64,000 nucleotides of DNA from contig OV277864.1 in the NCBI GenBank assembly GCA_922989275.2, positions 41,043,550 through 41,107,549 on the forward strand, in the 5' to 3' direction. Below the pieces are notes generated by a model, which saw only the letters and a list, made by a program, of their open reading frames with translations, was not told where the DNA came from and did no database searches. The translations under genes were made by a program, and so were the position numbers. Positions 1 through 10,172 of this stretch are shown one piece after another (position 1 is the stretch's first letter; each line of letters opens with the position of its first letter). This DNA comes from Gari tellinella (taxonomy: Eukaryota > Mollusca > Bivalvia > Cardiida > Psammobiidae).

Positions 1-99
1 TAAAGGGCTAAGACAAGTGACTGCTCAATGCAGGAAAGAAATAATGCAGAAAGATCCTTAACTGCCTTTTTTCCCACCTTTCATTTAAACCTGATGACA

Positions 100-385
100 G
101 TTGGCCTCTTAAAGTAGGTTGAAAGTAAAGCAGAATGCATCTTCAGTTAAGGTGTTTTCTGCATTACTTTCAGCCAGCTTTAGGTTGCAATCTACTGGAA
201 TAAACAAAATATTTCTTATGGTGCACATTCACTTAATAAAGTGGAATTATTTTCTTCATAGGAAGAATAAATTAAAGGTGTTTAAATGAGTATCTATGGT
301 TTTAAGCCACATTCTGCTTTACTTTCTACCTGCTTTAAGTAGTCACCTGTCTTTTAAACCAAAAATTGGCTCTGGAGTAAAGGAT
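100..385 (+). mobile_element. Degenerate family-A elements
   Basis: A worn A copy (about 100-298) has its hairpin arms at 118-175 and the right half with the ATTCACTTAATAAAGTGGAAT region. A second hairpin fragment follows at 305-385. No intact TTAA ends are seen. Positions 1-60 hold part of another AGAAAGATCC-type hairpin cut by the window edge. Confidence 0.5.
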
Positions 386-430
386 AAAACCATAGTCAGA
401 TGCCGAGACGGAGATGGTGGCAAGGCTTAT

Positions 431-623
431 CAGGGCTCCAGATAAGAGGGAGTAAGCTGAACAAATTCAACATTTTTTCACTCATTTCAACACCAAATCC
501 TATGGTGTTACTACTCATTAGAATCGTCTCTTTGAGACGATTCTAATGAGTAGTGACACCATAGGGTTTAATGCACAAATGAAGATTTTAATTTTTGCAA
601 TACTCCCCTTATCTGGAGCCCTG
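431..623 (+). mobile_element. Family-D MITE (193 bp)
   Basis: Ends CAGGGCTCCAGATAAG and CTTATCTGGAGCCCTG are inverted repeats around a hairpin core (CTCATTAGAATCGTCTC and its complement, about 505-560). Flanks share CTTAT (426-430 and 624-628), a slightly worn target duplication. Confidence 0.8.
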
Positions 624-884
624 CTTATTTTACATACTTTTGTAACGCAATACGCCTGGTTTTCTCATGGCGTGGCTCATGTGTGTCGTGACATTTAATG
701 ACTGTTCTTTGTAAATTTATAAGCTCTTACAGCTATGGTTTCAACATAAAGCCTTCATATAGATGCAATGAAATAGTCATTAATTTCTCATCCTTGTAAC
801 AGCTCATTAACTCCTTCCTCCACAGAAACCCCTAAGGACACCTTTATCTACTCCTTCAAATAAATTTTCATATGATGCCTTTAA

Positions 885-1113
885 ACCATTACACCATAGC
901 CTGTTTCTAGTATTAAAGAAATATGATCACTTAAAGCAGGATTTAAGTAAAGCAGAATGCGCCTTTAGGTGCAATTCGCTTTACGCTACCATCTGCTAGT
1001 ATATAGAAAATATTTCTTACAATACATATTCGTGACTGTATAAAATGAAACAATTTTCTTCAGTGAAGGAATAAGTTAAATGTGTTTAAACTGTATATCT
1101 ATGGAGTAATGGG
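885..1113 (+). mobile_element. Family-A MITE
   Basis: Flanked by TTAA at 881-884 and 1114-1117. The left end has CCATAGCCTGTTTCTAG, the hairpin is worn, and the right end is TATGGAGTAATGGG. Family resemblance is to piggyBac-type MITEs (TTAA sites, terminal CCC/GGG). Confidence 0.75.
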
Positions 1114-1117
1114 TTAA

Positions 1118-1356
1118 ACCCATTTTCAGTATTGGAGATGATCACTTACAGCAGGTTGAAAGTTAAGCAAAATATGCCTTGAGGCACATTCTGCTTTAAG
1201 CTACCATCTGCTAGAATATAGAAAATATTTCTTTCAATACATTTTCGTGACTGTATAAAATGAAACAATTATCTTCAGTGAAGGAATAAATTAAATGTGT
1301 GTAAAATGTGTAAGTATGGAGTAATGGGTTTATAGGTGTATGTATGGAGTTATGGG
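1118..1356 (+). mobile_element. Family-A MITE touching the exon-g splice donor
   Basis: It directly abuts the preceding copy, sharing TTAA 1114-1117, and ends at TTAA 1357-1360. The hairpin around 1148-1195 is imperfect. On the minus strand its boundary lies 12-15 bases inside the intron from the exon-g donor (GTAAGT at 1371-1366). Confidence 0.7.
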
Positions 1357-1371
1357 TTAAACAATACTTAC

Positions 1372-1422
1372 TCTTGTTAGTGTACCACTGTCTCTGTCAT
1401 TGTCAGCTACCCTCTCATAGGC
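1372..1422 (-). CDS. GRAMD2B-like: GRAMD-like gene, exon g (acidic linker)
   Basis: The acceptor is ATTCTTTCAG and the donor AGA then GTAAGT. The exon is 17 codons in phase 0, reading AYERVADNDRDSGTLTR. It is a polar, acidic linker after the GRAM domain and has no motif of its own. It is assigned by strand, splice sites and phase. The next exon would lie below position 1 or was not recognised in 1-1365. Confidence 0.75.
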
Positions 1423-1463
1423 CTGAAAGAATCATAAACAATAGCTTCAGATAAAGGTATATA

Positions 1464-1853
1464 CAGTGTTCCCTCCCTACAACAGCCCTCCCAACAACGA
1501 CTCCCTCCTTACAACGACCCTTGCCGTAGTTCCCTAAAAAGAGCAGTTATTTTTAACGCTTGCACTGCTGCAATATCGTCTGCTTAAATTGTCGTCTGCT
1601 GGTTTTTCCCCAGTTGCATAATGGACCTATTGACAGAAATAAAACTTACTGACAAGTGGCAAACAGCTTGAATCCAGATACTGACGAGTGGCAAACAGCT
1701 TGAATCCAGATCTGACGCCGCGTAACGCGGCGTCTGATCTGGATTCAAGCTGTTTGCAAATGTAGCCAGTTTCCCTCCCTATAACGACTCCCTCCGAACA
1801 ACTCACATATTTTTTTGTCTCCCATTGGGCGTCGTTGTAGAGAGGGAGTGCTG
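1464..1853. mobile_element. MITE with CAGTGTTCCCTCCCTACAAC ends, carrying an inner hairpin
   Basis: Inverted ends CAGTGTTCCCTCCCTAC and GTAGAGAGGGAGTGCTG are flanked by TA. Inside, at about 1660-1763, is a near-perfect hairpin (GCAAACAGCTTGAATCCAG arms, GACGCCGCG tip), with one arm partly duplicated at 1663-1682. A related fragment occurs at 63358-63490. Confidence 0.65.
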
Positions 1854-1863
1854 TATATCTTAA

Positions 1864-2057
1864 CATTTTACTCCATAGCCTGTGTCTAGATTTGAAGAGT
1901 GGTGACCACTTAAAGCAGGTTGAAAGAAAAGCAGAATGCGCCTTACGGCACATTCTGCTTGACTTTCAGCCTGCTTTAAGCCATCATCTGCTAGGATTTA
2001 GAAAATATTTCGTACCATTTTCTTCAGTAAAGGAATAAGTTAAATTGGATTAAGGGG
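1864..2057 (+). mobile_element. Family-A MITE, right end lost
   Basis: TTAA at 1860-1863 is followed by a good left end and a hairpin at about 1907-1981. The copy then shortens: the usual CATATTCATGACTG segment is missing and it ends near GGAATAAGTTAA. Confidence 0.65.
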
Positions 2058-2500
2058 CATTGAACCTGCTTTAAGATGCCACCTTCTTTTAATCACCATC
2101 ACTAAGTCTGCTTTTTGGAAATCATGAAAGTGGGACAATAGTTTATGGTTCTCTATTTTACATTGTAGTTTATTTGTTTGCATGAGTGTAGTTTACTTGT
2201 ATTTTTTCTCCAGAAAACTAAATCAAATGCATCATAATATGCTGTAGATATGTGTCCAGTCTGTATATTACATGGTGAAAATAGCTATGTTGGAGACAAT
2301 TGAGTTATCAGTGTCTTGCCTGTGGATACCTATATCACAGAAATTGAATTATTTTGCCATCATTTTGTATCCTTATTGAATTAAAATAAGAATAATTCAG
2401 AAGAAACTATTTCATACATTTTAAATTTTCAAATTCAAAATAAACTAAATACCGGGTAGAGTTCATTAATTCAGTTTCTATCTCTATCCAAGCTATTCCA
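2058..2500. other. Intron stretch with no recognised feature
   Basis: AT-rich unique-looking sequence between family-A fragments, within the intron after exon f. No exon-like splice pair with an open frame was found. Confidence 0.5.
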
Positions 2501-2504
2501 TTTA

Positions 2505-2720
2505 ACCCTTTACTCCATAGAGGCGCCTTTTATTCCTCCACTGAAGGAAATAGTTCCAATTTATACAGTCATGAATATGTAATTGTTTTATAAGAAATAT
2601 TTTCTATATTCTAGCAGATATTAGCTTAAAGCAGGCTGAAAGTAAAGCAGAATGTGCCATAAGGTGGTAATTCGTAATAATTAGCACAATTTAATGGTTG
2701 TAATAGAGAGGTTTTACTGT
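2505..2720. mobile_element. Chimera: left half of family A joined to right half of family E
   Basis: TTAA 2501-2504 opens a minus-oriented A copy that runs to its hairpin tip (AGCAGAATGTGCC, about 2660). It then switches without a break to the right end of family E (TAGCACAATTTAATGG to GAGGTTTTACTG, about 2668-2719). Each half lacks its partner arm. Confidence 0.65.
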
Positions 2721-2736
2721 ATGTTTATCTTTACTA

Positions 2737-2982
2737 CAGTGGAGAATCTGTTATTCTTTCCCGTTTAAACGCAAACGTACGCAAACGCAAAACACTAAAA
2801 CGTAGAAAAGTACAACTTTTGGACAATTCTGATAATTCATGTTTATCTTGGTGGCAAACAGTTTGGAGCCTGATCAGACGCCGGGTTACCCGGCGTCTGA
2901 TCTGGCTCCAAACTGTTTGCACTGCAAATAATAGTTTTAGCGTAAACGCGTTTATTGGGAAAGAATAACACATTCTCCACTG
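2737..2982. mobile_element. Family-F MITE (246 bp)
   Basis: Ends CAGTGGAGAATCTG and ATTCTCCACTG are flanked by TA, as in Tc1/mariner/pogo-like insertions. Subterminal repeats include AAACGCAAACGTACGC. The core hairpin at about 2853-2922 has arms GTTTGGAGCC and tip GACGCCGGG. Confidence 0.75.
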
Positions 2983-3011
2983 TACTACTACTAATAGAAA
3001 CTGTGACTTAC

Positions 3012-3098
3012 TGCTGCCTTTAATTCCTGAGATTTCTTCCACACACTGACTATAAACTTGTAGGTGTTGTCCCTGGAGATGAACGATCCAAAGGCAAA
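3012..3098 (-). CDS. GRAMD2B-like: GRAMD-like gene, exon f (end of GRAM domain)
   Basis: The acceptor is TTTTCTTTCAG and the donor GCA then GTAAGT. The exon is 29 codons in phase 0: FAFGSFISRDNTYKFIVSVW, then a Lys-rich end. The F-x-SFxSRDxTY motif is the last strand and the C-terminal helix of GRAMD GRAM domains. A family-F hairpin element (2737-2982) ends only 23 bases beyond the donor, inside the intron. Confidence 0.92.
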
Positions 3099-3459
3099 CT
3101 GAAAGAAAAGCAATTATTGTACAAATTATCACAACAAAATCACTTAAACCCTTTCAACACTTAAAGCCTGTATTCAAGACCTTTGCAAACAGTTTAGATC
3201 CATATCAGGCCTCGTGTTTAGTTCAATTTGGACTATTCAGGGTTCATTTAGTTACAATGAAATGCAAAATGAAAACAGGAGCCCTCTGATCTGGATCTAC
3301 ATTGTTTGTATAGGACAAGTGCACTCTTCACAGATACGCTGTATGTTAAGGATCTATATATGTATCCCTAGGGTTCAATATGTGAAACAAAATTGGATAC
3401 AGAGGATTTGTATTTACGTGATGTACATGTATGGCTATGAAGGAAATGGTTTAACATTT

Positions 3460-3873
3460 AACCCATTAACCCCATAGCATGTTACCAGTTTTAAAGCAAG
3501 GCAAATACTTAACCATTACCCAATAGGAGCGACTTTTAGCACATTGTATTTATTCCTCCGCTGAAGAAAATAGTTCCAATTTGTTCAGTCATGAACATAT
3601 ACGATAAGAAATATCTTATAATCCTAGCAGAAGGTAGCTTAAAGTAGGCTGAAAGTAAAGCAGAATGCGCCTTAAGGCGCATTCTGCTTTACTTTCAACC
3701 TGCTTTAATTGGTTACATGTCTTCAAAACTAGAAACAGGCTATATGGTAAAGGGTTAAAGCAGATTGAAAGTAAAGCAGCATATCTTTATTTCTGATTTT
3801 ATGGTGCTGAAATGCGTGACAAAATGTTGGATTTGTTCAGTTTACTCCTTCTTATCTGGAGCCCTGATAAAAT
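3460..3873. mobile_element. Nested block: family A (3513-3753) inside an A/D chimera
   Basis: The inner copy is flanked by TTAA 3509-3512 and 3754-3757, with a strong hairpin at 3636-3707. The outer sequence starts with an A left end (about 3462, CATTAACCCCATAGCATG) and continues after the insertion as AGCAGATTGAAAG. It then switches to the right half of a D element (about 3790-3873, ending TTATCTGGAGCCCTG). Confidence 0.65.
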
Positions 3874-4440
3874 TACTGCATATTTTATCTCTTGAAACCT
3901 TGAAACAAGGGTTACAACAAATTCAATCTAAATCAGACTCCTAGAACATTGACATCAGCTCAAAATCCAGGCTCCGGTGGACTTCGCTTTTTCTGGTAAA
4001 GTAGTAGTACAAATAACCGATAGCAAGATTCATAGCAGGTAAGTATTTTTGCTAATAAAATCCAAACTGTTTACAAAATTTTAAGGCAAATTAAACAAGT
4101 TTTTGAAAGAATAAAGGCTACATCTTTATATCTGCCAATATTAAGCTTCAGATTTTTTTTCCTACAAGACACTCTTTAATAACTTCATAGACAGACACTT
4201 GTCATAAAAAAGCCTATTAACCTGTCACCGGCTCAGACTATCTTAACAGCTTCTTTGCCAGCAATGTCAGCTATATTTTATATTTGCTGGCTGTGCCATT
4301 TGAAAATGTTGCGCTCAATTGGTTGAATTCATTAGTAATATGATGTGAATATTGATTATTGACTATGTGTTAATGACTACATCTCTAACTATTTCCTCCA
4401 TAGCCAATTAGCCATATGTACGAATCACTTATTCAACTGT
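3874..4440. other. Intron stretch with no recognised feature
   Basis: AT-rich sequence in the intron between exons e and f. No hairpin MITE, exon or RNA gene was recognised. Confidence 0.5.
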
Positions 4441-4446
4441 GATTAA

Positions 4447-4690
4447 CCCATTACCCAATAGATACACCTTTATATGCCTTTAATTTATTTCTCCACCGCT
4501 GAAAATAGTTAAAATTTAGACAGACAAGAATAGGTAATGATAGAAATAATTTCTATGTCTTAGCATATGGTATCTTAAAACAGGCTGAAAGTAAAGCAGA
4601 ATGCACCTTCAGGTGCATTCTGCTTTACTTTCAACCTGCTTTAAGCAGTAACATGTCTTCAATACTCGAACCATGCTATGGGGTAATGGG
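4447..4690 (-). mobile_element. Family-A MITE (244 bp)
   Basis: TTAA at 4443-4446 and 4691-4694. The hairpin at about 4570-4644 is nearly perfect, with tip GCACCTTCAGGTGC. Confidence 0.8.
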
Positions 4691-4759
4691 TTAAGGCAAT
4701 TGAATGCTTTAAACAAGATGAAGGTAAAGCAGATAGGTTTTACCTTCATTTTTCTTTAA

Positions 4760-4977
4760 CCCTTTACCCTATAGCCTGTTTCTAGTATAGAAGACAAGTG
4801 GCCACTTTAAGCCTTAAGGCACATTCTGCTTTACTTCAACCTGCTTTAAGCTACCATCTGCTAGGTTATAGAAAATATTTCTTATGATACATGTTCATGG
4901 CTGTATAAGTGGGAACTGTCTTCTTCAGTGAAGTAATAAATTAAAGGCATAAAAATGTGCAGTTAGCGGTTAATGGG
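4760..4977 (+). mobile_element. Family-A MITE (218 bp) inserted in another hairpin
   Basis: TTAA at 4756-4759 and 4978-4981. The flanks form the broken arms of an older hairpin (AAACAAGATGAAGGTAAA at about 4712 and again at about 4985), so this copy landed in a hairpin repeat. Its own left arm is shortened. Confidence 0.7.
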
Positions 4978-5521
4978 TTAAGGCAAACAAGATGAAGGTA
5001 AAACAGATAGTTTTCACTTTCATGTTGCTTTAAGCTACCACCTTAACACCTGTTTTCTATACCATCAATGACTATTCAGTTGTGGTACTTTGCATGAATA
5101 TTGGGCAAGAGCAGAAGAAGGGTTAGGATACTATGTACAAATAGGCAAGCACTCACTGATAGTATTGAATAGACAGAAGCTGAAAGTAATGCTCAAAGCT
5201 TCTATACATACAAGTTGCCTAAGTTTCAATAGACTCTATGCAGCCAATTGTCTTCCCATCTGATCAGGATCTTAACTGTTTGTAAACCTTGGTGCATTTT
5301 GGGTAAGGCAGCAAAGCGGTTAAATTAACAACACACTGATGCAATGATGTTATACAATATGTTTGCCTTTTATGTTATTAATTATACAAATACACGATAA
5401 ATAATACAACTACAACTTCCTGAATCAGTGTATCACTGTAATCTGCATCCTTGTGCATTGAAGCATTGCCCTACCCATCCCAATCCCCCTTCCCTGTATC
5501 AAATCACCCTTTTGAAGCCAT

Positions 5522-5773
5522 TTCTCAATAAATACGCATTTTTTAGCCTTAAATTTATTCTCCAGCCCACTGAAGAAAACATTTCTAATTTATACAGTCA
5601 TGAATATGTATGATAAGAAATATTTTCTCTATCCTAGCTGATGATAGCTTAAAGCAGACTGAAAGTAAAGCAGACTGAAAGTAAAGCAGAATGCGCCTTA
5701 AGGCGCATTCTGCTTTACTTTCAACCTGCTTTAAGTGTACACAGGTCTACAAATCTAGAAACAAGTTATGGGG
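5522..5773 (-). mobile_element. Family-A MITE near exon e
   Basis: The right end TATGGGG meets TTAA 5774-5777; the left end is worn (CAATAAATACGC). One hairpin arm segment (CAGACTGAAAGTAAAG) is tandemly duplicated at about 5655-5685. The right end lies about 110 bases from the exon-e donor. Confidence 0.65.
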
Positions 5774-5885
5774 TTAATATTATAGCCCGTTTTCAGTGAT
5801 CTAGGGGATTTCCCCTGATGGCTGTGGAGGGGAGGGTTACAGGGCTGCTACACAATCAATGGTTCAACTATTTTCAGGCTATTAC

Positions 5886-5981
5886 CTTTTCTTTTTTGGT
5901 CTGGAGCCCAATGGCATTAGGAAATATCAAGGCAGTCTTTTCTCTGGTGATGCTTATAACACTGTCCATGGGAATTTCAAG
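5886..5981 (-). CDS. GRAMD2B-like: GRAMD-like gene, exon e (GRAM domain)
   Basis: The acceptor is CTATTTCAG and the donor AAG then GTAATA. The exon is exactly 32 codons, phase 0 on both sides. It reads LEIPMDSVISITREKTA and then PNAIGLQT. GRAM domains of this family have an I-x-x-I-K/R-K/E-K-T-A segment followed by PNAI or PNAL, so this is the second half of the domain. The exon lies between a family-A element (about 5522-5773) and a featureless intron stretch. Confidence 0.92.
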
Positions 5982-6265
5982 CTGAAATAGAAAAACAGAA
6001 GTTTTTGATTTTTATGGGAATTTTTCACACCAAACAACTTCTTGATCTGAAAGTGCAGTACGAATTTCTCCATTTTTACCACCCATAACAACTCTGCTTG
6101 TTTTCAGTCTTATGACAGATGGATGATGAAAGCAAAGCAGAAAGTTCCAATGGGAGATTTTCTGCCTACTGTGATTAACATCATTGCTTTAACCCCTTCC
6201 ACAGAAATAACATCCTCTTTAGCCTCAAATTATTACTTAGTGTTGAAAGAGTTAAGATCAATTCA

Positions 6266-6504
6266 ACCATTACCCCATTAATATGCCTTTTTACACTTTT
6301 AAATTATTCCTCCACCATAGAAATTAGTGTCATTTTATAGTCATGAATATGCTCCACAAGAATTATTTTCTCTATACCCTAGTAAATGGCAGGCTGGAAA
6401 CTAGTAAAGTAAAATGTGTCTCAATAGGTTATTCTTCTTTATTTCAACCTGGTTTAAATGGTCACTGATTTTCAAAACTACAAACAGGCTATGGTATAAA
6501 AGGA
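6266..6504 (-). mobile_element. Worn family-A MITE
   Basis: The left TTAA has become TCAA; the right TTAA is at 6505-6508. The hairpin (about 6388-6460) is degraded. Confidence 0.55.
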
Positions 6505-6633
6505 TTAAACAGGCAATACCATTAACATAATTTTTACCTTACAGTCTTTAATATAAATAATATTGAAATAACATCAGAATTTCAGCAGAAGATACATTAA
6601 TTCCAGCATAAAAATTATTTAGTATACCATATA

Positions 6634-6839
6634 CAGTACAACCTCCCTATTACGACCACTAAAACGAAGGCTAATTGAGTGTATAATAGACAGGTGACAG
6701 CTTAAAGCAAGGTGACAGTGAAACAGAAAGCTCCTATAGGAGCTTTCTGTTTCACTGTCACCTTGCTTTAAGCGGTCACCTATCGTAAACGCCCTAATAA
6801 TTAACATAATTTAGTGGTCGTAATAGCGAGGTTTTACTG
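6634..6839. mobile_element. Family-E MITE (206 bp, pogo/Tigger-like ends)
   Basis: Ends CAGTACAACCTCCCTATTAC and GAGGTTTTACTG are flanked by TA. The core at about 6702-6771 is a perfect long hairpin (AAGCAAGGTGACAGTGAAAC arm, AGCTCC tip). Confidence 0.8.
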
Positions 6840-6978
6840 TATGTTGAAAGGGTTAATTACCAATATGAGAAGTCATCAGATTGAATTACTGCCAATCTGT
6901 ATAGAATCTTATATGTTCATTAAGTCTTCTCATAACAGAGAATAAATTGACAGTCTCTAATACTGATTTCTGTTTAAT

Positions 6979-7173
6979 GACAGGGCAACATATAAGAGGA
7001 AGTAAACTGAACAAATCCAACTTTTTCTCACTCATTTCAGCACCAAATCCTATGGTGTTATTACTCATTAGATTTGTCTCAAAGAGACAATTCTAATGAG
7101 TAGTAACACAATATGCTTTAATGCAGAAATAAAACTTTTAGTTTTTGAAATACTCCTCTTATCTGAAGCTCAG
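6979..7173 (-). mobile_element. Worn family-D MITE
   Basis: A D core hairpin (about 7042-7110, tip CTCAAAGAG) lies between weak ends (CAGGGCAACATATAAG; CTTATCTGAAGCTCAG). No clear target duplication. Confidence 0.6.
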
Positions 7174-7363
7174 AAAGCTCGTATAGGAGCCCAAACCATC
7201 TGACACCCATGAAACTTTTTTCAGTTCCAAAAAATCATTAAATTTACGATTTGACAAATTTTACAGATAACAATTTCAATGCAGACTTTATTATGGCAAG
7301 AGAAAGGTTCATATTTCAAACAAGCTTTCTTTTGATTGGTCCTAATAACAGGACTTCACCGTA

Positions 7364-7571
7364 CAATGAAACCTTTCTATTACCACCACTAAACCAGCCA
7401 ATGTTTTTGACATTTAAAGGCAGGTGGTGGCTTAAAGCAAAATAAAAGTAACACAGAATTAAAGCTCTTATAGGAGCTTTCTGCTTAACTTTGTTTTTGT
7501 ATTAATTTTCAACCTGTCGTAATTAACGTCTTTTTAACTTATTTTCAGTGGTCGTAATCCAGGTTTTACTG
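7364..7571. mobile_element. Worn family-E MITE
   Basis: Starts CAATGAAACCTTTCTATTAC and ends CAGGTTTTACTG with TA on both sides. The core hairpin is imperfect (7420-7525). Confidence 0.6.
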
Positions 7572-7655
7572 TAGTTCATTATGATCTATTCGAACAAATA
7601 TCACCATGACCTGAAATGTCTGTAGACGGCAGTTATTCATTTTGAGAATCTGATA

Positions 7656-7899
7656 CAGTGAGGAAGTTTTTCTCAATAAACGTGTTTGTGCTAAAACAAT
7701 TATTTCCACTACAAACAGTTTGGAGCCAGATCAGATGCTGGGTAACCCAGTGTCTGATCTGGCTCCAAAATGTTTGTCGCTCAGATTGTAATGAATCCTC
7801 AATATTATCAGTAACCTGCGGCTGTCTACATTTAATTGCATTTCATTAAATTTGTGTTTAGTATTGCTAAAACATGAAAGATTCATGTCTTTTCTACTG
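7656..7899. mobile_element. Worn family-F MITE
   Basis: TA-flanked CAGTGAGGAAG and TTTTCTACTG ends surround the F core hairpin (about 7708-7778, arms GTTTGGAGCC, tip GATGCTGGG). Confidence 0.6.
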
Positions 7900-8519
7900 T
7901 AGCATATAAATTATATGTTATACAACTGAGGAAACAGAAGCTTCATTTAACTGTCTAGCTTTTACCCCCAAAAAACCCTAACACTATAATATTGAAAGAT
8001 GCTTCAGCCAGGCAAAAAAATATCAACTGAGGTAAGAATTACTATTTATAAGGCTTAACCCTTATAGAGTGGGAAACAGGTAGAAACATAATTTGTAAAT
8101 AGTGTAGACCCAGATCAGGTGTAATTCATGATAGACAGGTGTAACTCACGACAGAAACGAGTGAACCTGAACATGTGACTTATTTATCCATTTTTATCAG
8201 CCCTTCTAAGGCAGAAAGTGTGACTCTCAAAAGGATGGAGTGACACCTGGACAAACATCAGACAAAGTGATTGCTATGTTGCCTTAGATAACAAAACAGT
8301 CAAAACACCCAGGGCTTTGGGTTTTTTAAACAACAACAAAACAATTTAATTGAAAATATTTATCCATTTCTATCAGCACTTTGCTTGCTATAGGTGAAGA
8401 GTGCAGAAGTACAGCCAGACTGTAGCAATTAATACCAACAATGGCCCCATTCATCATGATTATAATAATAATATAGCCAATATTGTGCCGAGCTACCGCA
8501 TCAACAAGTAATGTCAGCA
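7900..8519. other. Intron stretch with no clear feature
   Basis: Mostly unique-looking AT-rich DNA. A fragment at about 8080-8175 has the arm phrase GTGTAGACCCAGATCAG but no partner arm. Confidence 0.45.
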
Positions 8520-8531
8520 CTCTCATGATTG

Positions 8532-8615
8532 GTAACTGCTTAATGCAGGATGAAATAATGCAGAAAGCTCCATTAGGAGCTTTCTGCATTATTTTTATCC
8601 TGCATTAAGCAACCA
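8532..8615. repeat. Long hairpin (ATGCAGGATGAAATAATGC arms)
   Basis: Near-perfect palindrome with arms of about 35 bases and tip AGCTCCATTAGGAGCT. The same hairpin type, without clear element ends, recurs at 30180-30251, 34570-34643 and 52915-52985. Confidence 0.7.
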
Positions 8616-8919
8616 CCTGCATTGCACACTAGCAAAGGGTCTTCTAGCGAGCTATCAGTTCATAGAGGATTGTCTGTATAGGTTATCATTATTTCCCTAT
8701 TACTGTTGGCTCCTGCATAGTTGTTCTATACTAGCTAGTAGTCAGGCATGCCAACAACTTGGCACGTATCTAACAGCCAACTCTGGGTCGAGCAATCATT
8801 CAGTGACACGTTGGGAATCACTTGTACACTTACTGGCTTTCCAAACAGACTCTTCAATTTCCTAATATAATGAAGGAACACTTATATTCTGGGTCTGTCC
8901 AAAACATATTCAAACTTAC

Positions 8920-8992
8920 GGTAAACAGTAAAGACGCTGATCTAGTGAAGACTCCTTAAGGAGCTGTCCGATTGGGGTCTTCACTGTTTGCA
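8920..8992. repeat. Imperfect hairpin
   Basis: Arms TAAACAGTAAAGACGCTGATC and its worn complement around AGTGAAGACTCCTTAAGGAG. A member of the AACAGTGTAGACC-type hairpins. Confidence 0.45.
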
Positions 8993-9540
8993 TAGGGTTA
9001 TACACTCAGTCTCGGCATTATAAGGGTTAACCCTTTCCCCAATACAAATGCCTCTCATGCCTTAAATTCTTTACCTTAACTCCCCATACAAATGCCTTTT
9101 GCACATTACTACATAAATATGCTTTCTATACACATAAAATGTATTCCTCAAGACTTCTGCATGACATTTACCCTGCAATAAGCAGTCAACTGTCTTTAAA
9201 GATCACATACAACTTCATTCAATGGTCACAGACTACTGCTTGAAGAAAGATGATTGTAAAGCAGTGATCCCTTGCAGAAGCTTTCTCATTTATTTTCATC
9301 CTGTTTTAACCCATTACTCCATAGCCAGTAGTTCTAGTTTTAAAGACAGATTACAATTTAAAGCAGATTTTAAAGACATGTTGCAATTTAAAGCACCTTG
9401 CTTCACATTCAGCCTGCTTTAAGCTTTCATATGCTAGGATATAGAAAATATGGGCTAAACAGCCACATGCACTAATCATTGAATACAAGCATAATTATAA
9501 AGGCATGAACAAGGGTATTAACTATGAGGGGAAGTGTTAA

Positions 9541-9746
9541 CCCTTAGCCTGCCACTCACGACTATAGCTCAATATGCAAACAGCTTGGATCCGGATGAGA
9601 CGCCGAGTAACTCGGCGTCTCATCCGGATCCAAGCTGTTTGACACTCGGACAACATTTTCAGCAATTTTGAGCAACTTTGAAGCACTTTGAAACTTGAAG
9701 CAGACGAGAAATATAGCAGACGACAATTTATTTGGCGGGCTAAGGG
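9541..9746 (+). mobile_element. Family-C MITE (206 bp)
   Basis: TTAA at 9537-9540 and 9747-9750. Ends are CCCTTAGCCTGCCACTC and GGCGGGCTAAGGG. A perfect hairpin lies at about 9574-9641 (arms GCTTGGATCCGGATGAGACG). Nearly identical to 18940-19145 and 27181-27386, so it moved recently. Confidence 0.85.
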
Positions 9747-9882
9747 TTAATAATCTATAACAAAGTGAAGACTGTTTCACCAGTACCCCTTTTAGCGTTT
9801 CTTATTTTCAAAAGAGTTACTTATACTTTCAGCCTGCTTTAAGCATCTGTCTTGAAAGGTACTGGAGATGCCTTTTACACTA

Positions 9883-9950
9883 CAGCAAACAGTGTAGACA
9901 CTGATCAGACAAAGCGTAATGCAATATCTGATCAGTGTCTACACTGTTTG
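9883..9950. repeat. Hairpin of the AACAGTGTAGAC type
   Basis: Arms GCAAACAGTGTAGACACTGA and complement surround a TGTTTAG-like tip; nearly perfect over about 30 bases per arm. It ends about 55 bases from the exon-d donor. Confidence 0.6.
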
Positions 9951-10011
9951 CCTATGTCCCTTTTATAGGACCCTAGGCACAAAGGTGTAAATATAATTCA
10001 AGAGAACTTAC

Positions 10012-10115
10012 CAGTCGTCCCCTACCCCTGATTCTGGAGTAAAAACAGAACCAGTTCTGAGAGACATAGAAGTTTCCCTGCAACAGAATGTCTCCAATGT
10101 AGGCACAGGCAAAAT
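10012..10115 (-). CDS. GRAMD2B-like: GRAMD-like gene, exon d (GRAM domain core)
   Basis: The acceptor is TGTTTGTTGCAG and the donor CTG then GTAAGT. After two bases completing a Tyr codon, the 104-nt exon encodes 34 residues including DILLQGNFYVSQNWFCFYS. This is the family signature: human GRAMD proteins have a closely similar stretch of the form ILLQGRLYxSxNWxCF. The following RGRGRL run is basic and would lie on the strand-turn that faces the membrane in PH-like folds (inference). It ends in phase 0. Confidence 0.93.
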
Positions 10116-10172
10116 CTGCAACAAACAAACATGCAGGGGTTAAACAAGGCACAGGTCCAGGTAACGTGAGTA

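Noticed and set aside
1627..1953. 108-codon minus-strand open frame
   Set aside because: It runs through hairpin arms of two MITEs; the peptide phrases recur wherever those repeats are translated.
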